A stretch of 64,000 bases of DNA from Sipunculus nudus (Eukaryota > Annelida > Sipuncula > Golfingiida > Sipunculidae): positions 42,921,079-42,985,078 of the forward strand of contig CM049309.1 in NCBI GenBank assembly GCA_026874595.1, given 5' to 3'. Below the pieces are notes generated by a model. That model searched no databases. It was not told where the DNA came from and was given only the letters and a program-made list of their open reading frames with translations. A program made the position numbers and the translations under genes. The stretch's first letter is position 1, and each line of letters starts with the position of its first letter. Shown here in pieces: positions 1 through 12,659 of the stretch.

Positions 1-1425
1 GAACAAAGGTAAAAACCTAATGCACCTCCTTTATAGGAGAGTGACACTGTGTTGGTGTAGATGAATGGTTCGCTAGCTCCCAGAGGAAAGGCACAGTGTT
101 TAACAATACATGTTAGTCAGCAGCATCTGTAGGGAGACAGATGTAGATCCTGTAATCAATACATATTGACTGTCATGGCTACAGGACTTCTTTGTAGTTG
201 GGTAGGTGTCATAAAGCATTGCACAGTCACAGGAAATGTCGAGAATCAGGTTTTATCAAGCATCAGGTGACAGACATCCATAAAAGACCAAAAACTCAGT
301 TCAACCTCCCGAGGTAGCAAGACCTCTGAAGGTCTCCCTCTGACTCTGCTGACTTATGTGAAGTGTAGGTGCATCTAAATAGAAGAAATTTGTTATCACG
401 TATATATATATATAAATATTTTTTGTTCCTTTTTGATATAATTGAAGAAATTATTTATTTAAACATTATAATTTTGACTATAATGTTTTAATTTAACCAT
501 CTATTAACTTTTTATATCACCTTGCATATGGTAAGTCTACTCTGACACAAAGACACATACACTGGTCTTTCAGTCAATTTTTTGCAAGGGCATCACATAT
601 TGAAGAAGATGTTTATGTAAAAATTGATATTATAATGCAGTCCAATATATTTCAATCACTCTCTCTGATTCTTGCTGAGATAATTCAAAAACTTTAGTCA
701 AACCATATTCGTTCAAATGCTATATGAACAATATTTTATATCCTCAGGCATGTAAAATATTTCTTTTTCTTTTGCTGCATACCTTATTCACAGGCTGTTA
801 TTTCTTCACCATGCTTTAAATTTTGATTTTAAATTAGCCTTCTGCCCCTCTGAATTTATAGGGCATATCATATTTGTTTTAAAGAAACTACATTGAAGAC
901 CATTGATTTGTGTGTAACTGTGGAGTAATAGGGCAATAAAAATAAAAATATTTTTACTAAATGTTTTAGAGAAGGCTTGCAAACTTTGATCGACTACTTA
1001 TTTTTATCTCATCATAAATGAGAAGTAATATCAAATCATACCAGTGTTTCTGTTGGCGGGTCATGTTTCAATCAAATTATTTATTCTTAAGTTAAATAAC
1101 AGGCTCAAATAGCATAGTAACTAAAAATAACATTCTGATGTCATAAAAAGAGAAAAAGTATGTGAAGCATATCTCCTGATCCATACACATATATGATTTA
1201 AAACAGCTTTATTAAAAGGGTCTTTGTTCATTCTCAGATTTCAGTTATGAACAGTACATGGTTGCTGTTTATTTAAAGACTGACACATTCAATTCACTAG
1301 TTGTGATTGATGTATGTGAATAATGAGTTAACCAAATATGGCAATATGTGGGCAGATCTGAATACAAGAGCACAACATCAACCATCATGTCACTAGGATC
1401 CTGCATGTAACAACCTTACTGGGGT
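1..1425. other. AT-rich non-coding DNA, no feature recognised
   Basis: No long open frame, no recognised repeat family and only a short (TA)n run near 400-414. Nothing else supported. Confidence 0.5.
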
Positions 1426-2042
1426 GAAGGACAAAAGCAGCAGCCCCCCCCCCCCCCCTGCGAAAATAACCCCCTGACAAAAAGCCTCCTGGGACAAAAG
1501 CTCCCGTGGTCAAAAGCCCCCTATCTTAATGATAAAGAAGACAAAAGGTCCCTCCCCCCCAAAAAAATAAAAATAAAATATATAATGGAGTTTCATACAA
1601 TTAGTGGTTATACATAGGTGATGTCTATATTTACTTAATCTAGAACAACTCAAAATTCAAATTTACTGTATATTTTATATTTTTTGTTAAATATACAATA
1701 GCAATATAAAGGTATACTTCATATAATAACATGAAATACACTAGTAAAGTTATGAAAATACTAATATTCAGATTGATGAAAACTGATAATTTATTCATAA
1801 TAATAATGATGTTTATATTGTTGTTATCAAGTGACTCATTAATTATGTATATAAACAATATTCTTACTGGTACCGCATAGTATTACTTCTGCAATGTACT
1901 GAGCAGGTTTCATTGATAATAAATAAGTTTTACAGAATTTAAAATGTAGTTATTCGATTATTTAAATTAAATTAAATTAAAAAAAGGGGGGGGGGGGCTT
2001 TTGTCCATGGGGGCTTTTTTCAGGGAGGGGGGGGGGTGTTTT
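1426..2042. repeat. GGGGCTTTTGTCC-type repeats in opposite orientation flanking an AT-rich core
   Basis: The left part (1429-1560) is a degenerate series of GACAAAAGCCCCC words with a long C run at 1444-1458. The right part (1984-2040) reads GGGGGGCTTTTGTCC and GGGGGCTTTTTTC on the + strand, the reverse complement of the left series. The 400-bp interior is AT-rich. The arrangement could be one element with inverted termini or two inverted copies of a minisatellite. Confidence 0.55.
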
Positions 2043-2323
2043 ACATTACTGTTATCACAAGCATACTCAGCTGTGGAAAAAATTGAATATTCCTCAGTAT
2101 TGAGATGAAATTCAATGAATCAATATAAAACATCCAAACTTCATCATCCAAACCGGTACAGCAAACTTAATAAGTTTTAGATTTATTATTATCAGTCTAT
2201 CATTTATATTGAAAATATTGGAACACAGATGGCCTGGAACCATCAGGATATTTCAAGGCCAATTATAAGCAGCTGAAACATATAACCATTCTGTTGGTTT
2301 CACAGTGGTTTGCTTAATTGTGG

Positions 2324-2324
<1 letters not shown>

Positions 2325-2385
<61 letters not shown>
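2325..2385. repeat. (TA)n microsatellite
   Basis: About 30 uninterrupted TA dinucleotides. Short open frames across it are artefacts. Confidence 0.97.
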
Positions 2386-2391
<6 letters not shown>

Positions 2392-2968
2392 ATAAATGCA
2401 TGGCACATGATTATGATAAAATGTGCTCATAAAATATGTGCATGTTTGTATTTGCTTAATTTCCAAATATACACAGCATAAATAGATTAAAATGATATAA
2501 AACAATCAGCCTAGGACATGTAATAATAGCAACAACACCATTTGATATTTGAGAATGTTGATGAAGGCAGGATCCTTCTGATTGGTTTGAATAATTCATG
2601 AGGCTTTAAAAACAATGATCACATGATAAATTGATCATCAGTAGCTTGAGGAAGCTGGTAGCATCTATTTATATATCCATTAATCATAAATAGTGAAAGT
2701 AATTAGCAACAAGTCTGTGGGAGGGACATGTATGTAACCTTGTCTCTGTGAGCCTATCATTGATACATGTATATCAGGAAGTCCATTTAAGTTAAGGTTC
2801 AGACATTTTTACTAGACTTCAGTAGACTTGTTCAGCATGTAAGGACCATCCCCCAGCACAGAGTTTTTATAAATATACTGCATGAGGACCACTGTCAGGA
2901 CCAGTTGACTTGGATAAAGAGGACTTTAGGGGTGGCACATGTAGGATACCATCAGGACCAACTGACCA

Positions 2969-3337
2969 AGTTAGAGAGTACTTCTAAAAGTGACCCAGTT
3001 GGAGGTACTTCTAAAAGTGACCCAGTTGGAGAGTACTTTTAAAAGTGACCCAGTTGGAGAGTACTTCTAATATTGACCCAGTGTTAGAGTACTTCTAACT
3101 GTGACCCAGTTAGAGAGTACTTCTAAAAGTGACCCAGTTAGAGAGAACTTCTAAAAGTGACCCACAGAGAGTGCGTCTAAAAGTGACCCACAGAGAGTAC
3201 TTCTAACAGTGACCCAGTCAGAGAGTACTTCTAAAAGTGATTAAGTTAGAGAGAGAACTTCTAAAAGTGACTCATTTAGAGAGTACCTTTAAAAGTGACC
3301 CAATTGGAGAGTACTTTTAACAGTGACACAAGTTGGA
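2969..3337 (+). repeat. 26-30 bp minisatellite, about 13 units
   Basis: Units follow the pattern GAGAGTACTTCTAAAAGTGA then CCCAGTTA or a variant. Thirteen units are visible, with scattered substitutions (TCTAACAG, TTTAAAAG, GTGCGTC) and length changes of 2-4 bases. Unit-to-unit divergence is moderate, so the array is not very recent. Confidence 0.9.
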
Positions 3338-3339
3338 TG

Positions 3340-5815
3340 GAATCAGGGCTAACTGAAGCAGATTACTTCTTACAATGAAACACAAAGAGCAATATGAGCA
3401 CCGTTGGCTGGATTGCAGAGTTCTCATGAGATTTTGCTATGAAGGACATCATCAGAACCAGTTAAGCTAATAATTAAGATGTTGTAGTAGCATTAACTTT
3501 TGGCAGAGACTCTGGTCTTTGATGCAGTCCCAAAATTGAGGGCGTCAAATGGAGATTACATTTGTATTTATACTTTTATTCAGATATGTATTTAAAAAAT
3601 ATGATCACTGAAACAAAACATTTCTCACAGACATTTGAATAAGACCATGTATATATAAATATTATACTAACAACAGGCTGCATTATCAGCAGTGTTTATG
3701 GATATTAGCACAAGCATAAAATGTAAACATGATCATTTAACTAATTTAATCACTTTTCCAATAAGTGAAGCTAATTAACCTGAGAAATATAATTTATGTC
3801 AATACTTAGGCTTTACAGCTTCAGTGTAAATTTAATTTTTTACACATGACTTGATGTTTTGGGAAACATTAAACTGAGCAGACACAAGCTGGGGATGGGG
3901 AAGGGGGGGGGGGGGGGGGAGAGGGGCAGGAGAGAAGAGTTTCAGGGTCCTGTCACTGAATTTCATCTCAGAAGGAAAAAACCTGTTCTCTAAGGACAGG
4001 TGTATACAGTTATGTTAATTCTGTTGTTACTAATGTAATCAGCGGCTTCAACAATATCATGTATCCATGAACACTGAGCAGTTAAATACCTGGTTTATCG
4101 ACCACTAAGCATGTGTTCCTGTTGTCAGGGAAACAGTGGAAATTTACATGGAGGATCTTACCACTTACATACTTCTCAGGTACACCTGAATGTGAGCTCT
4201 ACTCTGTCCCAGTGGTATTAGTTATGTAGCGTTAAACAGTACTCATTAACAGCAGGGCTAGCCATGATATAAGTATAACCAGCATGACCAGGCATGCTGC
4301 CAAGGAATGGTGCAGCCACTGTTAATCAGGCCCTGGCCTGCATGATTGGCATATAACAATACACTGTATCACCCTCAACAACAGACTGGCAGCACAGAAA
4401 GTTCAATACTGCCTCAAGCAAGCCTGACAACGGATAAAGGGAGGGTTGTTGATTGGTAGCCCCGGCCTGTTGAATGCAATCTCTAGACTAATGCTGCAGC
4501 TCCGTATTTCATAACTATGGATATAATGTTCTTCAGGTATGTAGTACTAGCTAAATAACTTGTTTGCTGCCCTTTTGTCAATATGGTTTATGTGGAACAA
4601 TGGATGTGAGTTGATCTCTTTGTTATGACTAGATGGTCAAGCATAGTGAACAATACCTCTAATTATTTTGCCCATGCAAATACAGGGATAGAATGGGTTG
4701 GGCGTGGCTTGTGGGGAGGAAGGGGGGGGGGGGGAGAGGACCTGTACTAGTCCTATTTGAACCGAGATGTTTCTCTAGTGTATGGCATATAACTTTGGGA
4801 TGAGCCCATGGGATTGATCAGCATACAAATTCCATTTAATACCAGGTTTGATCATTTCATGTTTGGTGATAAAAGACATATTAAATTTGTTTAAAACTTT
4901 TTAAGTAATCATACTAATAATCAGATTATATTCACAGACAAACAGAGGAGAGCAGCTTTGTGGATCAAAACACTATTCTTCATGGGGTATTAATTTTCTA
5001 GCCATGTTTTTTTTCAGCATTATAGAAAATCAACAACTATAAACAAATAAGAAATACAGAGGGATGTTAGGTCTGGGGGAATTAATGAGCCTATAGTCCT
5101 CTCATTTTCCGATTGACTGATTGATGCAGACATCTGATTGAAAGAAATGAGAATTGTGATAAAGTAAATAGAATATTACCAGACATTTTATTTCCTTACC
5201 AGGTTGCTTTATGTGGGGATGGTGGTGTGTGGTTGTAACCTTACATGATCAGCAGTGTCTGATTGTCACTGTAGTGTCAGTTAAATACAACGACACAATT
5301 CTGAACAATTGAGTCTTGTTGTTGTGGATGCTTGAGATTTCCAAGTCTTAAATTAACAATTAACCATTGACATCATTTAAAATAAGATAGAAACAAATTA
5401 GAAAAAAATACCCCCCAAAAATGATTTTTTTCCAAATGCATGATACCTGTCAACTGTTTGTATAAATGAAAAAAACACTTCCAAATTAATTTACTATTTG
5501 AAACTACCTTTCATTATGTTTATATACCAGATGCAATGGCAATTTTTTGCCGTGTCATAGAATAAAGCTAGGCATGCCATTACTGGTAAGGTAATTATTG
5601 TATCTGCCAAAACATAGTTTTGCGGATACTGTGTTTTTGACCGGGTTCTATCACTGCCACCTCATTCGATTCCGGAGAACTCCTCTGAGACCACTGGACC
5701 ATTTTCCATAACTTGACCTAGTTATCGGGTTGCATGTGAACTGGTGCCTTACCATTTTGTGTTGACCTCTGGCCTTTCCTCTCTACAGTTCGTCCATCTG
5801 TGCTTCTGTGTTAAC
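3340..5815. other. Non-coding DNA with G homopolymers
   Basis: No gene recognised. G runs occur at about 3905-3919 and 4721-4733 within otherwise AT-rich sequence. Both strands were read; nothing else is supported. Confidence 0.5.
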
Positions 5816-5819
5816 ACAT

Positions 5820-6660
5820 TAAACCATATATCTTCCAACTCGTTTGACCGATCAGGTTGAAATTTGCACCAGTGTAGCTTTTTGGTAGCTTTATATCATA
5901 CAATAACCTAGTGGCACCACCTGCAACTATTCTTGCACAGAGTCCATCTGTTTGTCTGCCTCATCTCTGCAGTGGTTGGACTTATTCACCTGAAATTTTG
6001 CATGCCTCTACATCCTTGTTAGCCTTCTTGATTTTATGACAGGTGGAGTCACCTACATTCACGTTCATGCTGCAGACATCCATGCTAATATCTCTGGATT
6101 GGTTTGACATATCTTTATGAAATTTTGTTAATGTATAGATCTTGTATTGCTCTTTTTCATAGACAAAACTGGTGGTGCCACCTGCAACAATTTATGCACA
6201 GGTTCCATCTGTTTGCCTGCTTTGGGATAAAATCACTCATATCTCGGCAGTGGCTTGACTTATTTTCTAAAAATTTTGCATATTTATACATCTTGATAGC
6301 TTGCTCAGTTTTGTGGCAGGTTGCACCACCTACATTCACATTTACGCTGCAGACATCCATGCAGATATCTCAGGACTGGTTTGATTATTGCTCTAAAATT
6401 TTGCATGACTACAGATCTTACATAGCTCTACAACATACACAAATTTAGTTGACTAACCAACAACCATTTTTTACAAGGTGTCCATCTGTTCATTTGCCTA
6501 GGGTTAAAGTCACTCATATCTCAGCAGTGGTTTGACTCATTCTCCTGTAATTTTGCAAATGTATACATCTTGGATAGTTTCTCTTTAAGATAACAGGTGG
6601 CGCCACCTGCAATCATGTTTACACAGCAGACATCCATGGTAATATGCAACACATCTTACA
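5820..6660 (+). repeat. Diverged tandem monomers with GGTGGTGCCACCTGCAA core
   Basis: Alternating related blocks of about 120-150 bp: 'CCATCTGTTTGCCTGC ... CTCATATCTC.GCAGTGGTTTGAC' (5943, 6187, 6481) and 'GCAGACATCCATGC.AATATCTC' (6070, 6350, 6622), each followed by 'TTTTGCATATTTATACATCTTG' and a 'GG(T/C)G(G/C)(T/C)GCCACCT' core. The 17280-17580 array is the same family. Open frames on both strands here are repeat-derived. Confidence 0.75.
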
Positions 6661-8500
6661 CTATTTCCCCTTGCAACTCAATCCATGGCCTCACCCCATC
6701 CGTCCTACTCTGATTTCAGGGGATACATTTAGTTGCTTGTCAAATACTCTTATTCTGGTATAAATAAATGGTGCATTAAATGGTGTGTTGTTTTTGCAGA
6801 CAAATCCAGAAAACCATATCACTTGTTAACAGCGTTTCCACTACTAGAGCCAGGACACCACTCAAACTGTAGGGCAACACATGAACATTAACAGATATTA
6901 TCAACCACACATTTCCTTCCAGTAAAACACTAAATGAAAGTTTCTGGGATCTGGGAAGTTTACATCCTTAAAACATAAGTGTACTTCCTATCATTATCAG
7001 TTACCCTTGGGGCATGCAGTATGTATTTACCAGTGCCAGGGAGGCTTTGTTCTCACCATGTCTGATTGTATGTATGCCTCTTAGCTAGATTATGCAACCA
7101 ATATCCATGATATTGTGTATAGGGGTTTGACAGAGACAAAGGAAATGAAAAAACCCATTAAAATTAGTTGCAGATCAAAGATATGTAGAAATGGATCCAG
7201 TAGGTCTTTTTTCTGGAGTGCCATTCTTATTTTATATGGATGAGTAAATATGTTACACCAGTAGTACTACAAGGATGGTAGGTTAATGGGGAAGTCAGGG
7301 TTCAAGTCTGACAATTGCAGGTTTTGAACCAAAATGGAGTCTCACCTGGAGTCTTAAAGTTACTGGAGAGATTATTGGAGACTAAGCTTTCTCGCAACCG
7401 GCTAATGCTTGCCTTAGCATTATGTAGTGATACAGGTTATGTCAGTAGATTACATTCTGTGTATTGAGCATGGCTAATTTATTTCTGGGAAAAAACAGGG
7501 GACCTCTGGCGTCACTCTATATGGAACTAAAAGGGTTGGCTGGCCTAGGGTTACACTTGTAGTTGCCTTTTTTTGTTTCAAAGGCAAGTGGAAAGGCAGA
7601 ACATGGATATATTAATAATAATGATAGATTTTGTGTGTTACTGTAAACCAAAAAAATGCTATAATAAATTATATGAGATCTTTCAAAGTATCTGCTAATA
7701 ATGAACAATAAGTTATACTCGTTTGATGTTCATTTTGGCTTCTGTCGAATGGTTACAACTCTGCACACATATTATTTAATATAATTAATTCATATAATAA
7801 AGGGTATACCCTTTGAAGGCTATTGTATTGTGAGGTCATTGGAATGATCCATCATGAAAACAATGAATAAGTGAAAATCACGAAATTTTGCCCTTGCAGG
7901 TATGACTCTTGAAGCCAACCACAGTGTATGCTGACATGAAGGCAAAAAACTGGAATACCCCAAAGAAACCCCTTAAAATTACCCCTATGCATGATTAGTT
8001 AACTATGAACATATAAAAAATAGAGACAGTTACCATGAAAACACTGATATTCATCAGTCCACCTACACCTGTTCTGCCTGTATGATTATGTCACATTGTG
8101 TTGAGTATCGTGGATTGTCAGTGTGCCAGGTGTTGTCAGGCCTTGATTTTACTCCTGCACTCAGCCTGTGAGAGTAACATGGATTTGTGCCATTTTGTGG
8201 ACATAGTGACTCAGTGTTTCCAGCACTTACATCACAGCGGGCCATATTTTATATATTATTGATGACATATAAAAGCTGAAAACAATGAGGACAAAGTCAC
8301 CTTTAACAAGCCATGTAGGCCCTGACAGAAATGTTACCTACTTGATTTCCAGTTGTATTTAAAAGGAACGTAAAATTTTTAAAAATTTTTTCTCGTAAAA
8401 TTTTATCTAGGTTATAAAAATGACCCTCAGATGGCACTCTCTTTTGTAAGAAGATTAAGATGATCACATGACTGATGTGTTTGGTTCCAGATTTTGTATG
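6661..8500. other. Non-coding DNA with a repeat fragment at 7575-7740
   Basis: No gene. 7575-7740 (AAGGCAAGTGGAAAGGCA ... ATTTTGTGTGTTACTGTAAACC ... TTCATTTTGGCTT) is similar to 18960-19130, indicating two diverged copies of one dispersed repeat. A weak tRNA-like GGGTTCAAGTCTGA word occurs at 7300. Confidence 0.5.
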
Positions 8501-8507
8501 CAATCAA

Positions 8508-9235
8508 GTGGGCGCAGTCTAGAAGCTAAAACAAATTCTTCAGCCATTAGGGCAAATCTCTGGACAATATGGATTATGCCAATTCACATCTGTATGGCCT
8601 CACCCAGGCTCAGATTTGCAGACCGTAGCGCCTTCAGAACTTTGCAGCTCGGCTTATCACACATAACTCGATATCACAGCGAGCTCACATCAAACCAGTA
8701 TTTATGGAGCTACATTGGCTGCCAGTAGTCTAAAGACCTTAATGCTTTAAAGTGCTTTTGCTGACTAACTAAGCCCTCCATGGCCTAGCACCTCCATACC
8801 TTGCTGACATGTTCAAGTATAGGATTGCACTCAGGTTGGCTGACAAATATCTCCTTGAGGTGCCCAGAGCCCGGACACAGTATGGAAAGAGATCATTCAG
8901 AGACTCTTCTGCTGTTCTCTGGAGCAATCTTCCTCAACATATCAAGGATGCCTCAAGTGTGTGATTTTTTATAAAGACTGCTGAAAAACACACCTTTTCC
9001 AGTTGGCATTCATTAGTCACTGTCATCTACTGTGATGTACACTTAATGTTTTAATTCTCAACTATCTAGTCTTCTGCAAATCTATTTTTAGTCATTTTAT
9101 ATTGTATTATCTGATTCAGTTATATCAATTCTTCCTAATGTATCTTATTGTGTACAATGCCTGAGAGCTATTGTATTTTAATACAGTGAATTGGGCACTT
9201 TAATATACTTAAATAAATAAAAATAAATAAATACA
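8508..9235 (+). pseudogene. Dead non-LTR retrotransposon (LINE): C-terminal end of reverse transcriptase ORF and 3' tail
   Basis: Conceptual translation, with a frameshift near 8730 and several stops, gives NSHLYGL, LQNFAARLITH, MELHWLPV, ALHGLAPPYLADMF, RARTQYGKRSFRDSSAVLW and LPQHIKDASSV, in the order found at the C-terminus of jockey/CR1/L2-type LINE ORF2 proteins (recalled: QNAARL, ELHWLPV, NGLAP.YL, YG.RSF...LWN.LP..IK). In-frame stops (after ICRP, after LLLTN, after DASSV) show it is inactive. The tail at 9211-9233 is AAATAAATAAAAATAAATA, a typical LINE 3' microsatellite end. The catalytic RT core is absent, so this is a 5'-truncated copy. Confidence 0.8.
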
Positions 9236-10680
9236 TGTCTCTTTGCAGAAATGGAAATAAAGGTCTCTTTGATTTTTAAAATCCAACTCTTAGCAGTGTC
9301 AAGACCTTTCAACCACACAGATACAAACACACACACATGTAATTCAGTGCACATGCCTTTTTTCTGGTTTTCCACTGCAGCCCTATTTAAAACTGACAGC
9401 ACAAATAAACATAATCAAACTAATTTCCGTTGACCTCCTTGCAGTTTTCACATTAAGCCAGACACTGATGTGCAGCTGATGTGCCGTTTGTTTACATGGG
9501 CGTTGTTATTGATTTGTACTTCTTTTTCTTCCCTCTGTGGGTCTGTTTGCTTACGCACTAAACAGTGACTAATTGTACGTCATTAAAGGGGTGTAGTCAT
9601 ATGTTTCTGGGACACACTGCCAAGTGACTTTTAGTTTTATATTAGAATATACTGGCACAGTACAGTCAGGGTCAAGAAACAGATTTACCCTTGGAGATTA
9701 TTTTGCTAGCAGACATTTCCTCTGTAATATGTAAGTATAAAGTCATTTTATTTTATTTATTCATAATTTGCTACACAAATAGGTACATTGTATGTAAACA
9801 GATTTATCTGTTGAAAGGAAAATAATTTAATTATTTATGATAAGAAAGATATTTCATAGCTGAACTTAACTATATAATGAAATTAAATTCTGGTTTTCAC
9901 TGTATAAGGATAGGACTTCTTCCAAAGTCATAATATTAGAAGTTTTATTGGAGTTTAAATATTGTATGGTTTTGGTATCTTTGGAGCTGTAATCTAATTT
10001 AAAGTCTCTGCTTCGAAGTGCGTCTCTTAAATCACTTTGCAATTCTAGCCCTGTTTAGTTTTGTTTTATGGTTGTTATATCAATGGTAACATCATGAAGG
10101 GAGGGTTGAGGTTTGAACTGTGCTTGATTCCATGATGGCCTATCTGCTTGTTGGCCATATATCATGATATAAAATACAGGGAAGTATAACCGGTACCTGC
10201 CTTATGAAATTTTTTCTCCCAGGTCAGCCCTCATGTTTTTTCTCTGAATCCCTGTTATGGAAAATACCTTCATGGAATTATTAAAGCACAGTTGGGGGTA
10301 GGAATAACTTAGAAAGCTTGAAAATGATTGATAACAATGTCAGTCTGAGGAGGGTCCCTATGTTTTTATACCTTCACCATTACTACTAATCAACCTGAAT
10401 TTTTGTCAGATGAATGGTTCTGGTATGAGAGAATGTATTGAATAAAGGTGTTTAATCGGATACATTGGGCTATTAAGACTTTTAAGATATTGCTTCTTAA
10501 TTATATTCTCAGCCGAGCTCTTGGTATCTCCTTGTTGTTAATAATTAAAGAACCCTGAAGCTTCCAGTGCTAACCTTTACATATGATTATAAAGTCATTA
10601 AGATTTTTGTCAGCGTTTTCAATATTTCTAGTAAAAGTTTGCTGTGAATTTATCAAATTTCAGTCAGTATTAACCTCAAA
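9236..10680. other. AT-rich non-coding DNA
   Basis: No recognised gene or repeat beyond a short (CA)n run at 9326-9340. Short overlapping open frames at 9178-9433 on both strands have no family resemblance. Confidence 0.5.
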
Positions 10681-10699
10681 TCTGGAGAGTTACCCCCTT

Positions 10700-12375
10700 T
10701 TGGGTGTGAACACCTGTTAACAGGGCACAAATCGTAAAGACTGGACCTAGAATCTTCATTCTTGACACAGTGAGAGACCTATGAAAAGTCTCCATGGAAA
10801 CCAGAAATTAGGTCTCTGTTACCCATATCTTATGGGGCCCCAAAGTACCCCCTAGAATAGTGAAAAATTTCATAAAAAAACTTCAGTATCTCATTAACTA
10901 AATCACTGATGGTCATGATTTTTTGTATACATATTGATCATGAGATGTTCCATCAGTTCCTGCAGACTGGTGGTGCCACCTATATGTTTCGATTTTTTAC
11001 AAATTGTTTTCTCTATTTTTGAGACCTTTAAATATTTGAACATCTGTTAACAGGACACAAACCGTAAAGACTGGACCCAGAATCTTCATTCTTCAAACAG
11101 TAAGAGACCTATGAACAGTGTCATGGAAACCTGAAATAAGGTCTCTGTTACCCATATCCTTTGAGCTGTGGGGCTCCCAATTACCCCCCAGAATAATGGA
11201 AAATTTGATACAAAAGCTGATGTATCTAAACAACTAATACAGAGATCACCATAATTGTTTGCATGGATATTGATCATGAAGTGTTTCATCAGTTCCTGCA
11301 GACTGGTGGTGCCAGCTGTATTTTTTTCAAATTTTTACAATTTTTGTCTCTATTTTTGAGACCTTTAAGGATGTAGTTATCTGTCAACAGGGTACAAATC
11401 ATCACGACTGGACCTAGAATCTTCATTTTTGACACACAGGGAGACCCATGAAAAGTTTCCATGGAAACCTTAAATGACGTCTATGTTACCTATATCCTTT
11501 GAGCTATGGCACTCCAAAGTACTGCTCAGAATAATGGAAAATTTGATACAAAAGCTGAAGTATCTAAACAACTAATACAGAGATCACCATAATTGTTTGC
11601 ATGGATATTGATCATGGAGTGTTTCATCAGTTTCTGCAGACTGGTGGCACCACCTGTATTTGTTCGCGTTTTTTTACGAATTTTTTTTCTCTATTTTTGA
11701 GACCTTTTAAGATATGAACATCTGTTAACAGGGCACAAATCATAACAACTGGACCTAGAATCTTTATTCTTGGCACACAGGGAGACTTATGAAAAGTCTC
11801 CATGGAAACCTGAAATTAGATCTCTGTTACCCATATCCTTCAAGCTTTAGGACTCCGAAGTATCCCTCAGAATAATGGACAATTTGATTCAAAAGCTGAA
11901 GTATCGGAACAACTAATGCAGAGATCACCATTATTTTTTTGCATGGATATTGACCATGGAGTGTTTTTATTAGTTTCTGAAGACTGATGAAGCCACCTAT
12001 ATTTTATTCAATTTTTCGAATTTTTTTCTCAATTTTTGAGACCTTTAAGGATGCTGTCATCTGTTAACGTGGCACAAAATGTAACTACTGGACCTAAAAT
12101 CTTCATTCTTGTCATGCAAGGAGGCCCATGAAAAGTGTCTGTGGAAACCAGAAATTAGGTCTCTGTTACCAATATCTTTCAAGCTTTAGGGCTCCGAAGT
12201 ATCCCTCAGAATAATGGAAAATTTGATACAAAAGCTGAAGTATCTGAACAACTAATGCAGAGATCACCCTGATTCTTTGCATGGATATTGACCATTAAGG
12301 GTTTTTATAGGTTTCTGCAGACTGATGAAGCCACCTGTATTTTTTTTTAAAGTTTACACTTTTTTCACTATTTTT
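10700..12375 (+). repeat. Tandem array of five units of about 330-340 bp
   Basis: The word CATCTGTTAACAGGGCACAA or a close variant recurs at about 10711, 11041, 11379, 11719 and 12058. Each unit runs: 'ACTGGACCTAGAATCTTCATTC', 'TCCATGGAAACC', 'AGGTCTCTGTTACCCATATC', 'AATAATGGAAAATTTGATAC', 'TGATCATGGAGTGTTTCATC', 'GCAGACTGGTGGTGCCACCTG', then a T-rich end 'TATTTTTGAGACCTTTAAG'. Diverged copies of the same monomer occur at 20090-21110. Confidence 0.92.
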
Positions 12376-12490
12376 GAGATATATAAATACAGACTCAATC
12401 TTGGCCTGTTGGTTAATCTGTTTGATGCTTCAGTGGAATAAGTATATACTACCATTCAGATGATTAATTTCCTTTTGCGAATCTCTTCCC

Positions 12491-12518
12491 AGTCAGCTGA
12501 GCGTCATGACCCATGAAT
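12491..12518 (+). repeat. Recurrent end motif GTCAGCTGA(G/A)CGTCATGRCCCATGA
   Basis: The same 28-bp word appears at 12491-12518, 21128-21155 and, diverged, 30249-30281. In each case it follows a long monomer or CCGTCCG-type repeat tract, so it probably marks the terminus of that repeat family. Confidence 0.65.
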
Positions 12519-12659
12519 CACTTTTTTTTACATATCGTGTTTAAAATATTATAGCTACAGTGTTATTTTATTGTTGCAATTTTATTTGACAATACCAGTA
12601 TGACCCTTTGAACTTCCAAAAAATTCAGTAGTAATTACATACAAGAACTAGAGAGTTTA

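Noticed and set aside
2969-3337. Regularly spaced 28-bp units as a CRISPR array
   Set aside because: Units are contiguous and diverged without unique spacers, in a eukaryotic genome; this is a minisatellite.
6104-6448. 114-codon open frame
   Set aside because: Falls entirely within the diverged GGTGGTGCCACC monomer tract.
7290-7320. GGGTTCAAGTCTGA as a tRNA B box
   Set aside because: No A box or foldable tRNA at the right spacing.
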